DNA of 64,000 bases, taken from NCBI GenBank assembly GCA_949825025.1, contig OX463780.1:45240979-45304978 (forward strand). Reading direction: 5' to 3'. The notes below the pieces were generated by a model. That model did not search any database, was not told the origin of the DNA, and worked only from the letters and a program-made list of their open reading frames with translations. Positions 48,101 through 60,500 of the stretch are shown here, piece after piece. Position numbers and translations under genes: made by a program. Numbering within the stretch: the first letter of the stretch is position 1; every line of letters begins with the position of its first letter. Origin of the DNA: Siphlonurus alternatus. Taxonomy: Eukaryota > Arthropoda > Insecta > Ephemeroptera > Siphlonuridae.

Positions 48101-51100
48101 TCTCTAATCCTGAACACTATATCAAAAACTGATTTCAGTTTTCGGTTTCTTGTTAATGCCAATCCATTTAACTCTGCTTTTTAAAAGCTCCATTTAAAGC
48201 AAATTATCAAAATTCTATTTATAATATTTATTTTTTTATTTTTCAATCTTTTTGTAGGTTTCAGATTGTAAATACTACACTAGAAATAGGTAATCTATGT
48301 AGAATACTAACTCAATTGTTTGTTTTTAGTGAGCAAAGCCTAGACGACTCTGTTGGCGGTGGCAGCTCGTTGAGCTCTCTTGGTGAGGCAGTAGAGGTGA
48401 GGCTGAGCGAGTCTGGGGCAAGCAGCTTGGGTGAGGTGGAGCTGGGGCGTGCAGGCCTGGAGAAGCGAGCCAGTGAAGAGGACAGCGGCTTCTGTGGTGA
48501 TGCATCCCTGCGATCCATCAACTCCAACCCCTGGCTACTGGGGGACAACTCAGCGGGATCCTTTGACTCAAGAGACTCTTCCTACAGCAGTAAGTGTAAC
48601 AAAACTTGGAAAATGAAACCCAGTGACTGCATTTTCTGATAATTCTTAAAAAATCTCCTAATAGAATTTTTTGTGTAACTTCATTTTCAACACACTACCG
48701 TACCCTGCAAAATTCTATGCCAGGAAAGACATGACTCAATTTAACCTTGTTAATTATTTTCCCCTTTCGATTCAATAGACATGTTTTCTTCTTCATAATC
48801 TTCTTGGCCTTCTTTTAGTCTGACACTTTTTTTTTTCCCCACTAGACCAATATAATGCGTTCTGAAAACTTCTTATGTTTGTGTCCTGATTTTACAGGCG
48901 TTGGTTCTTGGCTACCAAGTCATTCGAGTGGCAGCATGAGCAGTCTGCAGCGACGATGGTGGCGCCACCTCAGCACCTCGATGGAGCTTTGTCCGTCCCA
49001 GTGTGGGATGGGAGGAGTGACACCTGGTGGCAGACGCAGCAAGCTCGGCCTTGCTGTTATGCTCAGGCTCTCTGAAGACTCCAATATCGAAATGTGAGTG
49101 TTCTTCTTCAAAACAGAGATTCATGTCTTTGTAATGTGAAGTTGTCAAGTTGTATAACAAAATAATTTTGATTGTTTTTTGTTATCTATGGATTACAGTA
49201 ATATAGTACTGTATCTAATATTTTATTTTTTTATTTATATTTATTTATTATTTTTATTTATTCACATTAAATATCAGTTGATACATTGTGACTACATACT
49301 AAACATTTAATAATATATTGTAGCTAGAGAAATAGCAACATGCTGCTTGTTCAAATATTTCACAAGAGTAGGGTAGCAATTTTTAATTGCAACTTACTTT
49401 AAATCGGGTTTTTTTTTTTTTACTTCATTTTTTTTGTGATTTCAATATGGGTTATTTTAATTACTATATGTACAGTTGTACATGTTATAGTATTAAAGTT
49501 AACAAGTACTTAAAACACTTCATGTTCCAGCTCTTACCTTCAACATTACAAACATGTATTCTCTTTTCAGGCAAGAGCAGTCCTTTTTCTTCGACCACAT
49601 CTCTGTTGTTGAGAGCATCCTGAACCGCCTGCGAGCCATGGTAGAGAGGGCTTACTCACGCAGGGAGATGTTCGTACACCTACTAAAGGAGGGTGCTGAC
49701 GAGCTGCAGCAAGCGCTCGTTGACCTGTTCTCCGCCCCCCGCCTGCCCCAGCCTGTCTGGTTAGGACTTCTCTCGGCAACTTCCCCCTCCTCGCAGTCTG
49801 CCCTCGCACGCACATTCCTTGCAGACCTTTGCCACCTGCTGGTCTCACTGGACACCAAGTCATCAAACTTGTGAGTAATGCTTTTCTTGAATTGTGTCAT
49901 TTTGTAATTCCTTTAAATTTATAATCAGTCTGTATTTGAGAGTTATGGCAGGTTCTAAAAGTTAAATATAATTAATTTGAATTTTGTATGCTTTAAATAA
50001 AATAACAATTTAAAAATATTTTAAGTAAAAAACAACAGAAATTCACTCTTAATTACTCTAACTGTAGAGTCAATCCTATAATTTAATATGTAGGCTTAAA
50101 CAATTTGAGTTATCTAATATCACAATAGCTGTGATTCTTTTGAACCCAATAGCATTTTTTTTTTTTTTTTTTTTTTCGATTAAATATCATAACAATGCTC
50201 TTTAATCTACAACACATCATAAAAGAATTAAAGAGTCTGACAAACTTGCTGTTAATTTTGCTTGCAGTTTCGTTAGCACGCTAGTCACTGCCGTTCTAAC
50301 CCACCACCTAGGCTGGGTACCGACTGTGTTGCCCGAGACTTCTCCACCCCTCAGTTCTTCGGCAGATAAATCTCCTAATCAAATGGTAAGTTGAAATAAT
50401 TTTATTGATTTTTAACTTTGTATGGACTTCCTTAACATTACAATACTATTATCATATTTCAATGTGTATTACTGTAGTTTGAATGTGTCATCAACACATT
50501 ACTGTTTACACATGTGTATCATTTTATTATTACAAGTATTAGCATATATTTTGGTTAGAAATAATTTTTATGGTGGTTTCATGAGAGAAAGATTGTTGGA
50601 AATTAATAATTTAATTAAATTACTCAAAAACATTAATTTTCCCCACAGTTTTTATTTTAAATAACTATTTTAGAGAAATTCAGCACCAATATTTAATCTT
50701 CTAACTAGATTTGATTTATTGAGTACTGTATTTTATTACACATATATACAGTATTTAATTACTCTGTATTTTAATTTTAAATTTGCTCTGTCATCTTGGT
50801 AGCTACAAAGTTGTATCTTATTCTTCTCAGCTGGATGCTCTTGCCAAGTCCCATCCGTACAATGCCCTGTGGGCACAACTTGGAGACCTCCAGGGAGCTC
50901 TGGGACATCCTCTTCGAGTATCTCGCACAATTGTGACTGGCAAGAGGGCAGATTTACTGGACCGTTTGGTGCGAGTACTCTCGTATTTTGTGAGATGTGG
51001 CGCAGTACTACAGCGTCATGAGGAACGTCCTTCCAGTGATGTTGACAATCAGAGACTTCTAATGCCGTTTCTCTCCCCTTTGCATCAACATCGTAGAGAA

Positions 51101-53448
51101 TTGTCAACGTCCACTATTAAACCAAGTGTATCACTGTCTACATTAACAGCTAAAAATATGAACTCTAGTAGCACTACATTAGTTCCTCCAGCAGACTCAA
51201 GTAGTAGGTCTGGAATGCATAGAACTTCTAGTTGTTTATCTCAACTTACTAATCAAAATGTCATAGAAACTTCCACTTGTTCTTCATCATCATTGTATCC
51301 TAGTCTAGCAGATGCACATTCAGATTTAGATGTTATTTCAGAAAAAGTTTCTAAACTTTGTCGAGTTCCTACTGAAGCAATTATTTATCATTTGAAAAGT
51401 TTAGGTTCTCAACGAGATACAAAACGTAGTAAAATTAGTTCAGAGAGACAAATGGCTGCTGTAGATAATATAAATTATCCACATAAAAGTACTGTTCAAG
51501 TATTTGATAGTAATGCTTCAAAATCAGAAGCAGAACATGCAGAAGATGTGATATTTGTACTTGGTGAAAATGAAAAACTTGTTGGAATAAAACATGCTCC
51601 GACAATTAAAGATGAAATTAGCAATAATAGTATTGACATCGATAATAGTGTTGAACTGCCTGAAATTGTTATAGAAAATAGCGCTGAGAATATTAGAGAA
51701 ACTAGTTTATATTTAAAGAGTTACCATAGCGTAAGATTTCATTCAGACCGTTGTGACGAAGGTGAAGATTGTTGTTTGATGTTGGGTGGTACAAGAGAAG
51801 GAGGCAAGTGCCGAGAAACATCAGGAGAGATGCCAGATGAACCTCATCTTGTCATTGACACTGATGACGAAGAAGACGAGGAAATCAGAGGTCCTCAACT
51901 CATGGAATTAACTTTTCCAACCTCAAGCACCACCAAGCCTGCCAGTAGTGCCAACACGTTTGCCTCGTCACTCATTGGCTGTGCCTCGGAGCACTACATT
52001 TCAGATATGGTGGTCCAAGCGTGCACTCAAGACTCGTCCATGTGGAAACATAAGTTGAGGAGAGACCTCACCCTGGCAGCTCACCAGCCACTCTTCGATA
52101 AGGAGGTTGCAGAGGCCGTGTGTGTCCTGGCTAACACAGACACCTGGTGAGACCATGTTTATGTTATTGAATTGCTTTTGCTTACTTTACTATAACCAAT
52201 AGTTACAATTTGTTTGAAAAGTAAACACAATTTTATATTTTGCTGAAAATGCTCAAGTAATACTGTATTTAATAACAAAAGTTTGATGAAATATTCCAGT
52301 ATACATAAAAAAAAATGATTAAGATATTCATAATCATTTATTTTATTTTTCTACATGCCTAAATAGATAAGTAAAACTTTGCAAATAGAAACTTGCATTA
52401 ATGAGCATTTAAATTTGAAATAAAATAATAGTTTATTCTCCTTTATTTTTTTAATTTACAAGAGATAACCAAAAGTGAAGTGACAACTCACGTTATATGT
52501 TGTGCAGGGAGGTGCAAGTTGTGTCCAGTCACACCTATGTCGTGGATCAACCTGGAAACCTGGGCATGCGACAAGGAATGTCACAACTTGTAGCCAACAT
52601 GCTGGAGTCCGTACAACATCTGTGGAAACTGCACACACCACCGGAACATGTAAGATATTTTTACCTCTTAATTTGTTATTTAACTCTGAAGGGCCTTTTT
52701 TTAATATCACTTTTTTTTCTTTTTTTTTTTTTTAATTCATATGCAACTACATATATTATATACTTTAAAAACACAATTTTCTCACTGCTTTTTTACAATA
52801 ACATGGATGTTAATCTACTGTTTATACCACACTACTTTGTTTTCTTCTGCTTTAAAAGCAAAATTTTGTTCATTGTTTTTAGTTAATTTACTGTTGCTTT
52901 GGTCTTTATTTGTACACTCGTCGCCTTGGAAAATTTCCCTTTGCATGCGGCCTTGTTAATCACCAAGAAGAATAATACGGGACATGGTGATTAACAAGGC
53001 TGCAAGTGGGAAATTTTTTAAGGTGACGGTGTACAAATACAAGTTACAGTATACAGTATGTACAGTCTTGATAAAAAAAAAGTGGAATGGTGCATATTAT
53101 CAGCCTTTTTTTTTTTTTTTTTTTTTTTTTTACTTAAATAGCATCTAGTGCATCAGTTTCAATATTTATGCCCAACTATGTGCAAGAAAAATGGAAATTG
53201 ATATTGATATCCAAAATCCTGATGATGTGTTTGTCTTGCAGTGCCTGCAGCACCTGGAATCAAAGCTTCGTGAGATGTGCCTTCAGAGCCATGCGCTGGC
53301 CCAACTGCTGCTGGCCACAGACTGCTGTGAGATGCAACAGCTGACTTCAGCACTCAACCTTGAAGCTAACGACGTGCCCCTCCTTCTGGCTGTTGCCTCC
53401 ACGCACTCGCCACAAGTGACACAGCGTTACGGACTTAGCTTCCGATAA
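45179..53448 (+). CDS. FNIP1: Folliculin-interacting protein (FNIP1/FNIP2 orthologue)
   Basis: Partner of folliculin in the lysosomal complex acting on Rag GTPases/TORC1 and AMPK, and an HSP90 co-chaperone in vertebrates. Exons: 45179-45270, 47121-47355, 47785-47960, 48330-48589, 48898-49093, 49571-49870, 50268-50385, 50831-52146, 52508-52649, 53242-53448. Phases close without a gap, giving 1013 residues (human FNIP1 about 1166). Start ATG has G at -3 and +4 and yields MALLNKLFSSRR. N-terminal longin part: FNPEQVRVLLFRECESRRR and DMIFGTVPLTFQGTS. Ser-rich segment with DSGFCGDASL and LQRRWWRHLSTSME. Mid DENN-like part: PVWLGLLS, VSTLVTAVLTHHLGWVPTV, HPYNALWAQLGDL. An AT-coded low-complexity acidic insert occupies ~555-780. 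The C-terminal part ends QVTQRYGLSFR. Intron 1 (45271-47120) holds nothing recognisable. MiT/TFE-type motifs precede the gene. Confidence 0.94.
45271..47120 (+). other. FNIP1: FNIP intron 1
   Basis: Mixed composition with GC-richer patches (about 45870-46400 and 46440-46640). The open frames at 46422-46637 and 46824-47042 have no splice or similarity support. First introns often carry regulatory sites; I see no definite one. Confidence 0.5.
52907..53039. mobile_element. Small inverted-repeat element (CTCGTCG family), copy 1
   Basis: The left arm TATTTGTACACTCGTCGCCT, followed by the GCCTTGTTAATCACC block, is mirrored on the right. A related copy lies at 59786-59892. About 133 bases, no coding capacity, within the last FNIP intron. 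Target duplications not resolved. Confidence 0.75.
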
Positions 53449-53701
53449 CCAATCTCACATTTGTGTAATCTTGGGGAGATATATTAAAGTGGTCTACATA
53501 TAAATCATATGATGCATGAAACATGGAAATAGCAAATGAAAAATTTTACTACTTTTGTTTATAACGGCAGGTTTAAAAGACAGGTTTAATTTAGGTATAT
53601 CTTAAAAAAAAATAATAATAAAAATAAAAAAATAAATGAAAATTTATTTTCTTGCTTTCAGTCTAAGCCAAATGTCTGAAAATTTTCCCTTTTATTTCTT
53701 T
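53449..53701 (+). other. FNIP1: FNIP 3' UTR
   Basis: Non-coding sequence after the TAA at 53446-53448. An AAATAAATG at about 53630 may serve as poly(A) signal, but several alternatives lie further downstream. Confidence 0.4.
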
Positions 53702-54060
53702 TTAAGGGTAAGATAACACCAACAATGTTAACAAAATATTCCTCACACAAAAATTCTGAAAAAAATTTAAAATGTTCTCCTCTACACCCTCTATCAGTAG
53801 CTAAAATATCAGGTATACAAATACGATCTAGTTTTTGAGTTATGAATTTTTAAAGTTGACTAATTTAACATGGAAATTTCATTTCTCCATGTTAAAGTAG
53901 TCAACTTTAAAAATTAATAACTCAAAAACTAGATTGTATATTTGTATACCTGATATTTTAGCTACTGATAGGGGGTATAAAGGAGAACATTTTAAATTTT
54001 TTTCAGAATTTTTGTGTGTGGGATTTTTTTTTAACATTGGTGGCGTTATCTTACCCTTAA
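53702..54060. mobile_element. 359-base palindromic element bounded by TTAA
   Basis: The left end TTAAGGGTAAGATAACACCA is mirrored by the right end, CGTTATCTTACCCTTAA. The whole element is a hairpin centred near 53881, with inner arms such as CTCAAAAACTAGATTGTATA against its complement. TTAA occurs at both borders and may be a target duplication, as in TTAA-specific transposons such as piggyBac. The ends begin GGG, not the CCC of piggyBac, so the superfamily is left open. Confidence 0.8.
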
Positions 54061-55532
54061 TGTTAATGAAAAATATATTTTCAAATTTTCTTCATCATAT
54101 TAATCCACTTTTAAGGAGAAATTATATTACAGTAAATTAGCATCAATATTTTGCTTTGTAGTTATAGCATTTTGAACATCTCAAATATTTATTACACACA
54201 TCGACTTTATGTAACTTTAGTCCTAACATTATATACAGTAAATAAACTTGCTTATTTAGCTTTTTATTAAAAAATAAAACAATAAAAATATGAACTCGGT
54301 TCACTTCTTTTTTCTACTGCCATTAATGTTTTAAAGTTATATAATGAATGCTCTCTCTGTCTCTCCTTTCATGTATTTTTACTTCACCATTTTTATTATA
54401 ACAAATCTAACTAAATGACTGCTGGTTCCTTAATAATAAACTGTATTCCTTCTATTGTAGCTTATGTTAACTTAACTTATAATTAACACAACTCCAAGGA
54501 CTCTCTATGATAAGATTTCATATAATTCTGTGATCTGTGGTGCCTGCAATGTATATTTTGGTACTGTACTTTGGGAAACAAGTGATGAACATTATGTACT
54601 TCTATCTGTAGGTATGGCCGGTTGAGTGAAAGCTTTTATTGTATTTTTGTTTTGTAATCAAAATGTACAGAAATTTTATTTATTTGGTATAATTATGTTT
54701 TTCTCTATTAATACAAATATAACTAATTGAATGAAATAAATAATTAATAGCTCTACATGGCTATTTTTTATATGTATATTTGAAATATTTTATTTTATCC
54801 TCTAGATAACTAGTTTTAGCATGCAGTTAGCTTAATTATTTGCCTTGAAATGAATTGTGAAGGAAGTTATTATACTATATGTGCCTTTTGAATATATATA
54901 CGGAGTATGCATACTGCATGCCCAGGTTTAATTGGATAAACTAAAGAATTTTATTCAGCGTGTGTATATATATATATATATGAATGAATTGCAAACTATA
55001 ATATTGGATGCTATATATATATATCAATAATTAATACTATACTTAGCTTATAGTTGATAGTCCTACATTTGAGATCAATTAGTTCAATAAGAAATGTTAA
55101 TTAATAACCCTCAATTGAAAACCAAGACGATTAGCACGCTATTTTCCCAATTTTATAATAAATTAAATAAATAATCCATGATGTCAAATAAAAATGTTAA
55201 TTTCAGAAACCAAGTTTATGTTGGCTTAAATGTTACCGCTATAAAAATGAGTCAAAGGAATAATTTTGTATTTGGAAAAATAAGGCTATATAATTAAACG
55301 TTACGTTTAAACATGAAATTAATTGCTAAAAAATAATTAAATATAATTTTGAATGAAATTTGCAGTAGTATATCCACGTATTTAGAATTTAAACTAAAAA
55401 ATTTTATTTGCAAAAACCCAAACCTGACTCATTTACTGAATCAGCTGTTGTTGTTGCTGCTGTGACTTAAACCACGTGTGCTAACAGGCAATGCTAAATA
55501 ATTTTATTTCTCAGTATCTTTTATGAAAAATC
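54061..55532. other. Intergenic DNA between FNIP and TBL3
   Basis: AT-rich with short TA runs (54967-54980 and near 55015). The last 100 bases contain a CACGTG E-box before TBL3. No gene seen. Confidence 0.5.
55473..55478. promoter_or_regulatory. E-box (CACGTG) before TBL3
   Basis: CACGTG 55-60 bases upstream of the TBL3 start codon. Myc/Max binds this sequence and ribosome-biogenesis genes are classic Myc targets in flies and vertebrates, so the site fits the gene's role. Binding is inferred. Confidence 0.4.
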
Positions 55533-57434
55533 ATGACTTCTCGCATTAAGTGGAAAGAAAGGTAAGCATAAAATTTTGTTTATAAGAAATGCGTCTTCAA
55601 TATATGTTATTTTTTGTTGAAAATAGCTTTGAAGTTGAGTCTAAGCATGGTGCATTCTTCACTGGTAACCAAGTTCAAGTAAGTATTTTTTTAAGCTTTA
55701 TTAGCTTGAATGAACATAATTTATATACATAATTAATAACACTAAATGCATGTATTTTTAGTGGACAGCAAATGGGGATCAGTTTCTCTGTCAGGACGGT
55801 GCAGCAGTTCGAGTTTTTGGCATAACGCAGGGCCAGGTTGTTGGATTATTTATTAACAATGAGGAAATTTCGGATGGTGAAAGTAATGATGACACAGTGA
55901 CAGCTCTTGCTGCTAGTCCTGATGCTGTTGGAAAGTTTGTCATTACAAGCCACAAAAGTGGACTGTTGCGGATGTGGAACAGAGAGGGTATGTATGACAC
56001 AATTGACACATAGCTAATGAGATCATTAAGATTAGATTAAGATTAAGATTAAATAGCAGTGTGTACACATATTACATGCATACACCACTGCTTGCGGCTA
56101 TTGTGGGTATTCCACCACGGTGGCTCGCTTGCTTGCGGCTGACTCTCTCAGCCCCTCCCTGAACTCACCAACACTCCGAGCATCCACAAGCCCAGAGTCC
56201 AACAAATTCCACTCCCTCACCGTTCTTCTCAAAAAGGAATACTTGCCCACATCATTTTTGCTTCTCCAATACTCCAACTTCCAATCATGGTCCCTCCTAC
56301 CTTTATAACGCCCTTCCTCAGTACGATCGCTAAGCTCCTCCCAGCCCTTTTGGTTCCTAGTTATTTTATACATTGTTGTCAGTCTACTTTGCGTCCTCCT
56401 TTCCTCCAGATCCTCCCATCCCAGTTGCTCTATCATTTTGGTCACACTCTCTCTTCCCTTATAAATTTTGCTTTTATCACAGGTAAAGCTCCAGTTCCCC
56501 TTTTCTAGAACCCTTCTTGCTGCTCGTCTTTGTATCTTTTCCATCTCTTTCTTTCCTTTTGCTCTATACGGGTCCCACGCATTACATCCATATTCCATTA
56601 TTGGTCTAATCAGAGACTTGTATGCTTTTTCTCTTACTGTCCTGCCTGCCCCCTTAAGATTCCTCATTACAAACTCAAGATTCCTTCTGCTCTTTGCCGT
56701 TACATACCTGATATGTTCATCCCAATTAAGTTTGCACTGAAGCATTACTCCCAGATATTTGTATTTGTCCTCTGATTTGATTTCTTCCCCCTCCATAAAA
56801 TATTTAACCTGACTTCGCTCCCATTGTCTTCCTTAAGGATCACCCCAATTAATCCTGTTCCCTCCCAAATCTTTTGCTGCTACTGCATAATATAAATACA
56901 GTACATAAAATTAAAATATTTTTATCTTCTTAAAATGTTCTCTTCTATTTTTTAGATCAAAAAATTTTAAGAACATGGAAATCTATCCACAAAGGTCCGA
57001 TTGCAAAACTTGCAATAAGTCAAAATTGTGAATGGCTCGCAAGTGGTGGAACAGATTCTTGTGTCAGGTTATGGGACCTAGAGACGTTCAACTGTGTTCA
57101 CAGTCTTAAAGGATGCCAAGGAGTAATTAGGTAAATATTAGCAGATCAAAGGAAACTAGGACTTTTTTTTTTACTGCATATAAATATGGTATGTTTCAGT
57201 GTACTCCACTTCAGACCTGACAAGATGGAGGTGTTTGCAGCTGGCGATGACTCCGTTATTCGCTGCTGGTTGTTGGGAAAAAATGAACCCAGACTTGCAT
57301 TGTCATCTCACTACAGCAAAGTAACTGCAATCGTCTTACATATAAAATCTCAACAAATCATCAGGTGAGCATAATTAAGACTTACAAATGTGATAAGGAA
57401 AAAATTTGGTAGTTTTCAGCCTCTTCTCAACTAT

Positions 57435-57517
<83 letters not shown>

Positions 57518-60500
57518 GTTATTTAGTTATTTATTTAGTTATTTATTTAGTTACTTATTTAGTTACTTATTTAGTTACTTATTTAGTTACTTATTTATTT
57601 ACGTATATAGTTACTTACTTATTTATTTATTTACTTATAAAATTAAATAAAATTTCCCATTGAAATAAACAACTGTTACTGTACTGTGCTCTCCCCAGTT
57701 TGTTCCTTGGTATTCACTCTGTATTGAACACCTTTGAGATTTAATTTGCTAAATGTGAGGTTCTGGTTGCAGCTGTGGGCGTGACTCGGTGATCTGTGTG
57801 TGGGATCTGGGCTCTGGCAAGCTCAAGCGCACAATACCTGTGTACGAGAGCCTCGAAGCGATGGTGCTGCTACCTGACGACTGCACTCTGCCTGGGCCTT
57901 TGAACCTAACTGCCAAGCAAGGAGTGCACGTGGCCACCGCAGGAGAGAGAGGTAAGTAGCCTTCAATTGCAGCGTCCTTGTTGGCCATGCAACCAATTAG
58001 TTAGCTGAATTAAATAAATTATTACAATAAATAGAATTAATTAGGAGTTCCAATTTCTCAAGGAATTCATCAAATTTGTTGTTGAGCTTTTACTGAATCA
58101 AACTTTTAATTTATTACATTGTATTTAAAGCTTTTATTTAATGAAAGAAAAGGACAGACAAGACCCATAAAAACACAAATTATCGAAAGGTGATAAATGC
58201 TATATTGACCTAAATGCTAAATAAATATAGCTTAGACGATTTTTCATTAAAGTAAATATTTAAAGCTTTTATTAATTTATTTATTGAACACATATTGTAC
58301 AGAAAGCTTTTATGGACTAGCTTACAGTATTGGTCCATACTTAATACTGTAGTTTCTTAATACAGAAAAGCATAGCTAATACAAGTGGAAAAAAATTAAA
58401 TAGTAAGCTCATTTCATAGCTGTATGATAATACTGCAAGTAACCACATTTTAAAGATTCTGTGTTTTTCAGAGGTGCTAAAAGAAGACTTGAGTCTGAAA
58501 AAAAAAATTCACTGATAAAATTAAAAATTGTTTATTTCAAATGCTGTGAAAACTTCAATGATAAAATTATAAATTATTTATTTCAACTGCTGCGAGGGAG
58601 GACTGAATGCAAGTTTGTGTTGCAGGTGTGGTGCGAGTGTGGGAGCTGGACAAGGCTCGTGAGGTGTTTGTGCAGACCAACTCCCAGGTGGCTGCCTCAG
58701 CGGACCAGGGCGGGCTTGCCGTCATTGGTTTGCTGCTCAACACGGAGAGCAACACCCTGGCAGTTGTCAGCGTAGACCACAACATCATTCTGCACCACCT
58801 TGACACCTTCAAGTGTGACCGTCTGGTGAGGGGACAGTCAACAAAATGACAGACACGTTTCACTCTCTCTGGTTTCAATTAATGTGTTTTTGTTTCGTTT
58901 GTTTTGGTTTTCTTTCTTCCCTTCCCTTATTGATTTGTAGCTTGAAGTGTTGTCTAAAATTCTAATATAATAAACAGAATGTACAGCAATGAAACCAGGT
59001 AAAGTTAAAACCAAAAATTTTGAAAACAGTTTAAGTATTCTGTAGACAAAATTAAATAAAAAGCAGTAATTTTATTTTTGATCAAAAGTACTCTTAACAG
59101 CATTAAAAAATGGATTTTCCAAGTGCATATGGCAGTAATTTTGGAAGAACTGTGTTCATAAGCTTAAATTGTTTACTTTTTTTTTTTTTTTTTTTAGTGT
59201 CAATTTGTATCTGAAATTATACTTTTTTTTCCTTTATAACATATAAATAACTTGTCAGAAAGATATGATGGAGAAGAACATGGAAGGAAATTTAACACAC
59301 ATGTTAGACTAACAGGTTTTTGACTTGATGTTCCAGCTCGCTGGCTACAGTGATGAGATCCTGGACATTGCCCTGCTGGGTGCTGGAGAGAGCCACATGG
59401 CGGTGGCCAGCAACAGTCCAGACATCAAGCTGTACCGTGCTGCTGACATGCACTGCCAGCTGCTGCGAGGACACAAGGACCTGGTGCTTGCCCTCGCCAC
59501 CACGCACGCCAACCCGAGCCTTCTGGCTTCAGCTGCCAAGGTCAGTAACCCCGTGGAACTGTCTCCTAGTCTGGAGCAATCTGGATGTAACAGTTATCCC
59601 AGTTTCCTGTGTGCATATCTTTTTATTTATTACTAGTGTTTTATTATAAAATAAATTTCTGTAAAAGAATGTATTGTATCCTAAAAAATTAAGAAACAAA
59701 AAATACTCTACCTGTAGATAAAATAAATACAGAAGTAAAGCTGTAAAAAAATCATTTTTTGATTAATGTGCCTTGAAGAATATTGTATACTCGTCGGCTT
59801 GGAAAATTTTCATTTGCAGCCTTGCCCTGTGTTATACTTGTGGGGCATGGTGATTAACAAGGCTGCAAACACAAATTTGCGACGAGTGTATATATTATAG
59901 TACGTAATTCAAGTTGTTAACGTAAAACTCCCTATTACAGCTAGTATACAGAAAATTAATATAAAAATATTTTAAAATGTTGCAATCTTTAAGGAAAAGT
60001 GAACCATTGTGGCTTGTTATTTTTAAATTAGTTACCCGGTAAAGAAAATAAACTAAAATTTATTTTCTCTTTGGGCACTCTTTTTAATATAAAAACCAAG
60101 GTTGGCTTTATACAGGTTAAGTCACCGATTGGACCAATGTTAAAGGGCTTAGCCAATCACGTTCAAGTATTTTTGGCCACATCGTGCCGCGAAATTTTGA
60201 ATGCGCCCATCATGCAATGCTATTTTTGAAATTTCGCGGTGCAATGGGGCCTGAAAATTTACCAAAATTGACTTACGAAATGCGTGCGTGTCTTAACCTG
60301 TATAAAGGAACGTTGATAAAAACAATAAAATTATCCACAGAGTTTTCATCCATCACCAACATTCTGATATTTTTTTGTTTCCAGGACAACACCATAAGAG
60401 TGTGGCTGCTGGACCCTGAGGGCCAAGCCAGCTGTGTTGGAGTGGGTGAGCGACACACAGCCTCTGTGGGCTCAGTGGCCCTCACTCAGCTGAGCACCAC

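Noticed and set aside
56120..56775. Plus-strand frames across the LINE fragment
   Set aside because: They are antisense shadows of the reverse-transcriptase frame on the minus strand.
57406..57663. Open frame of YLFIYLVTYL repeats
   Set aside because: Microsatellite translation in a TBL3 intron.
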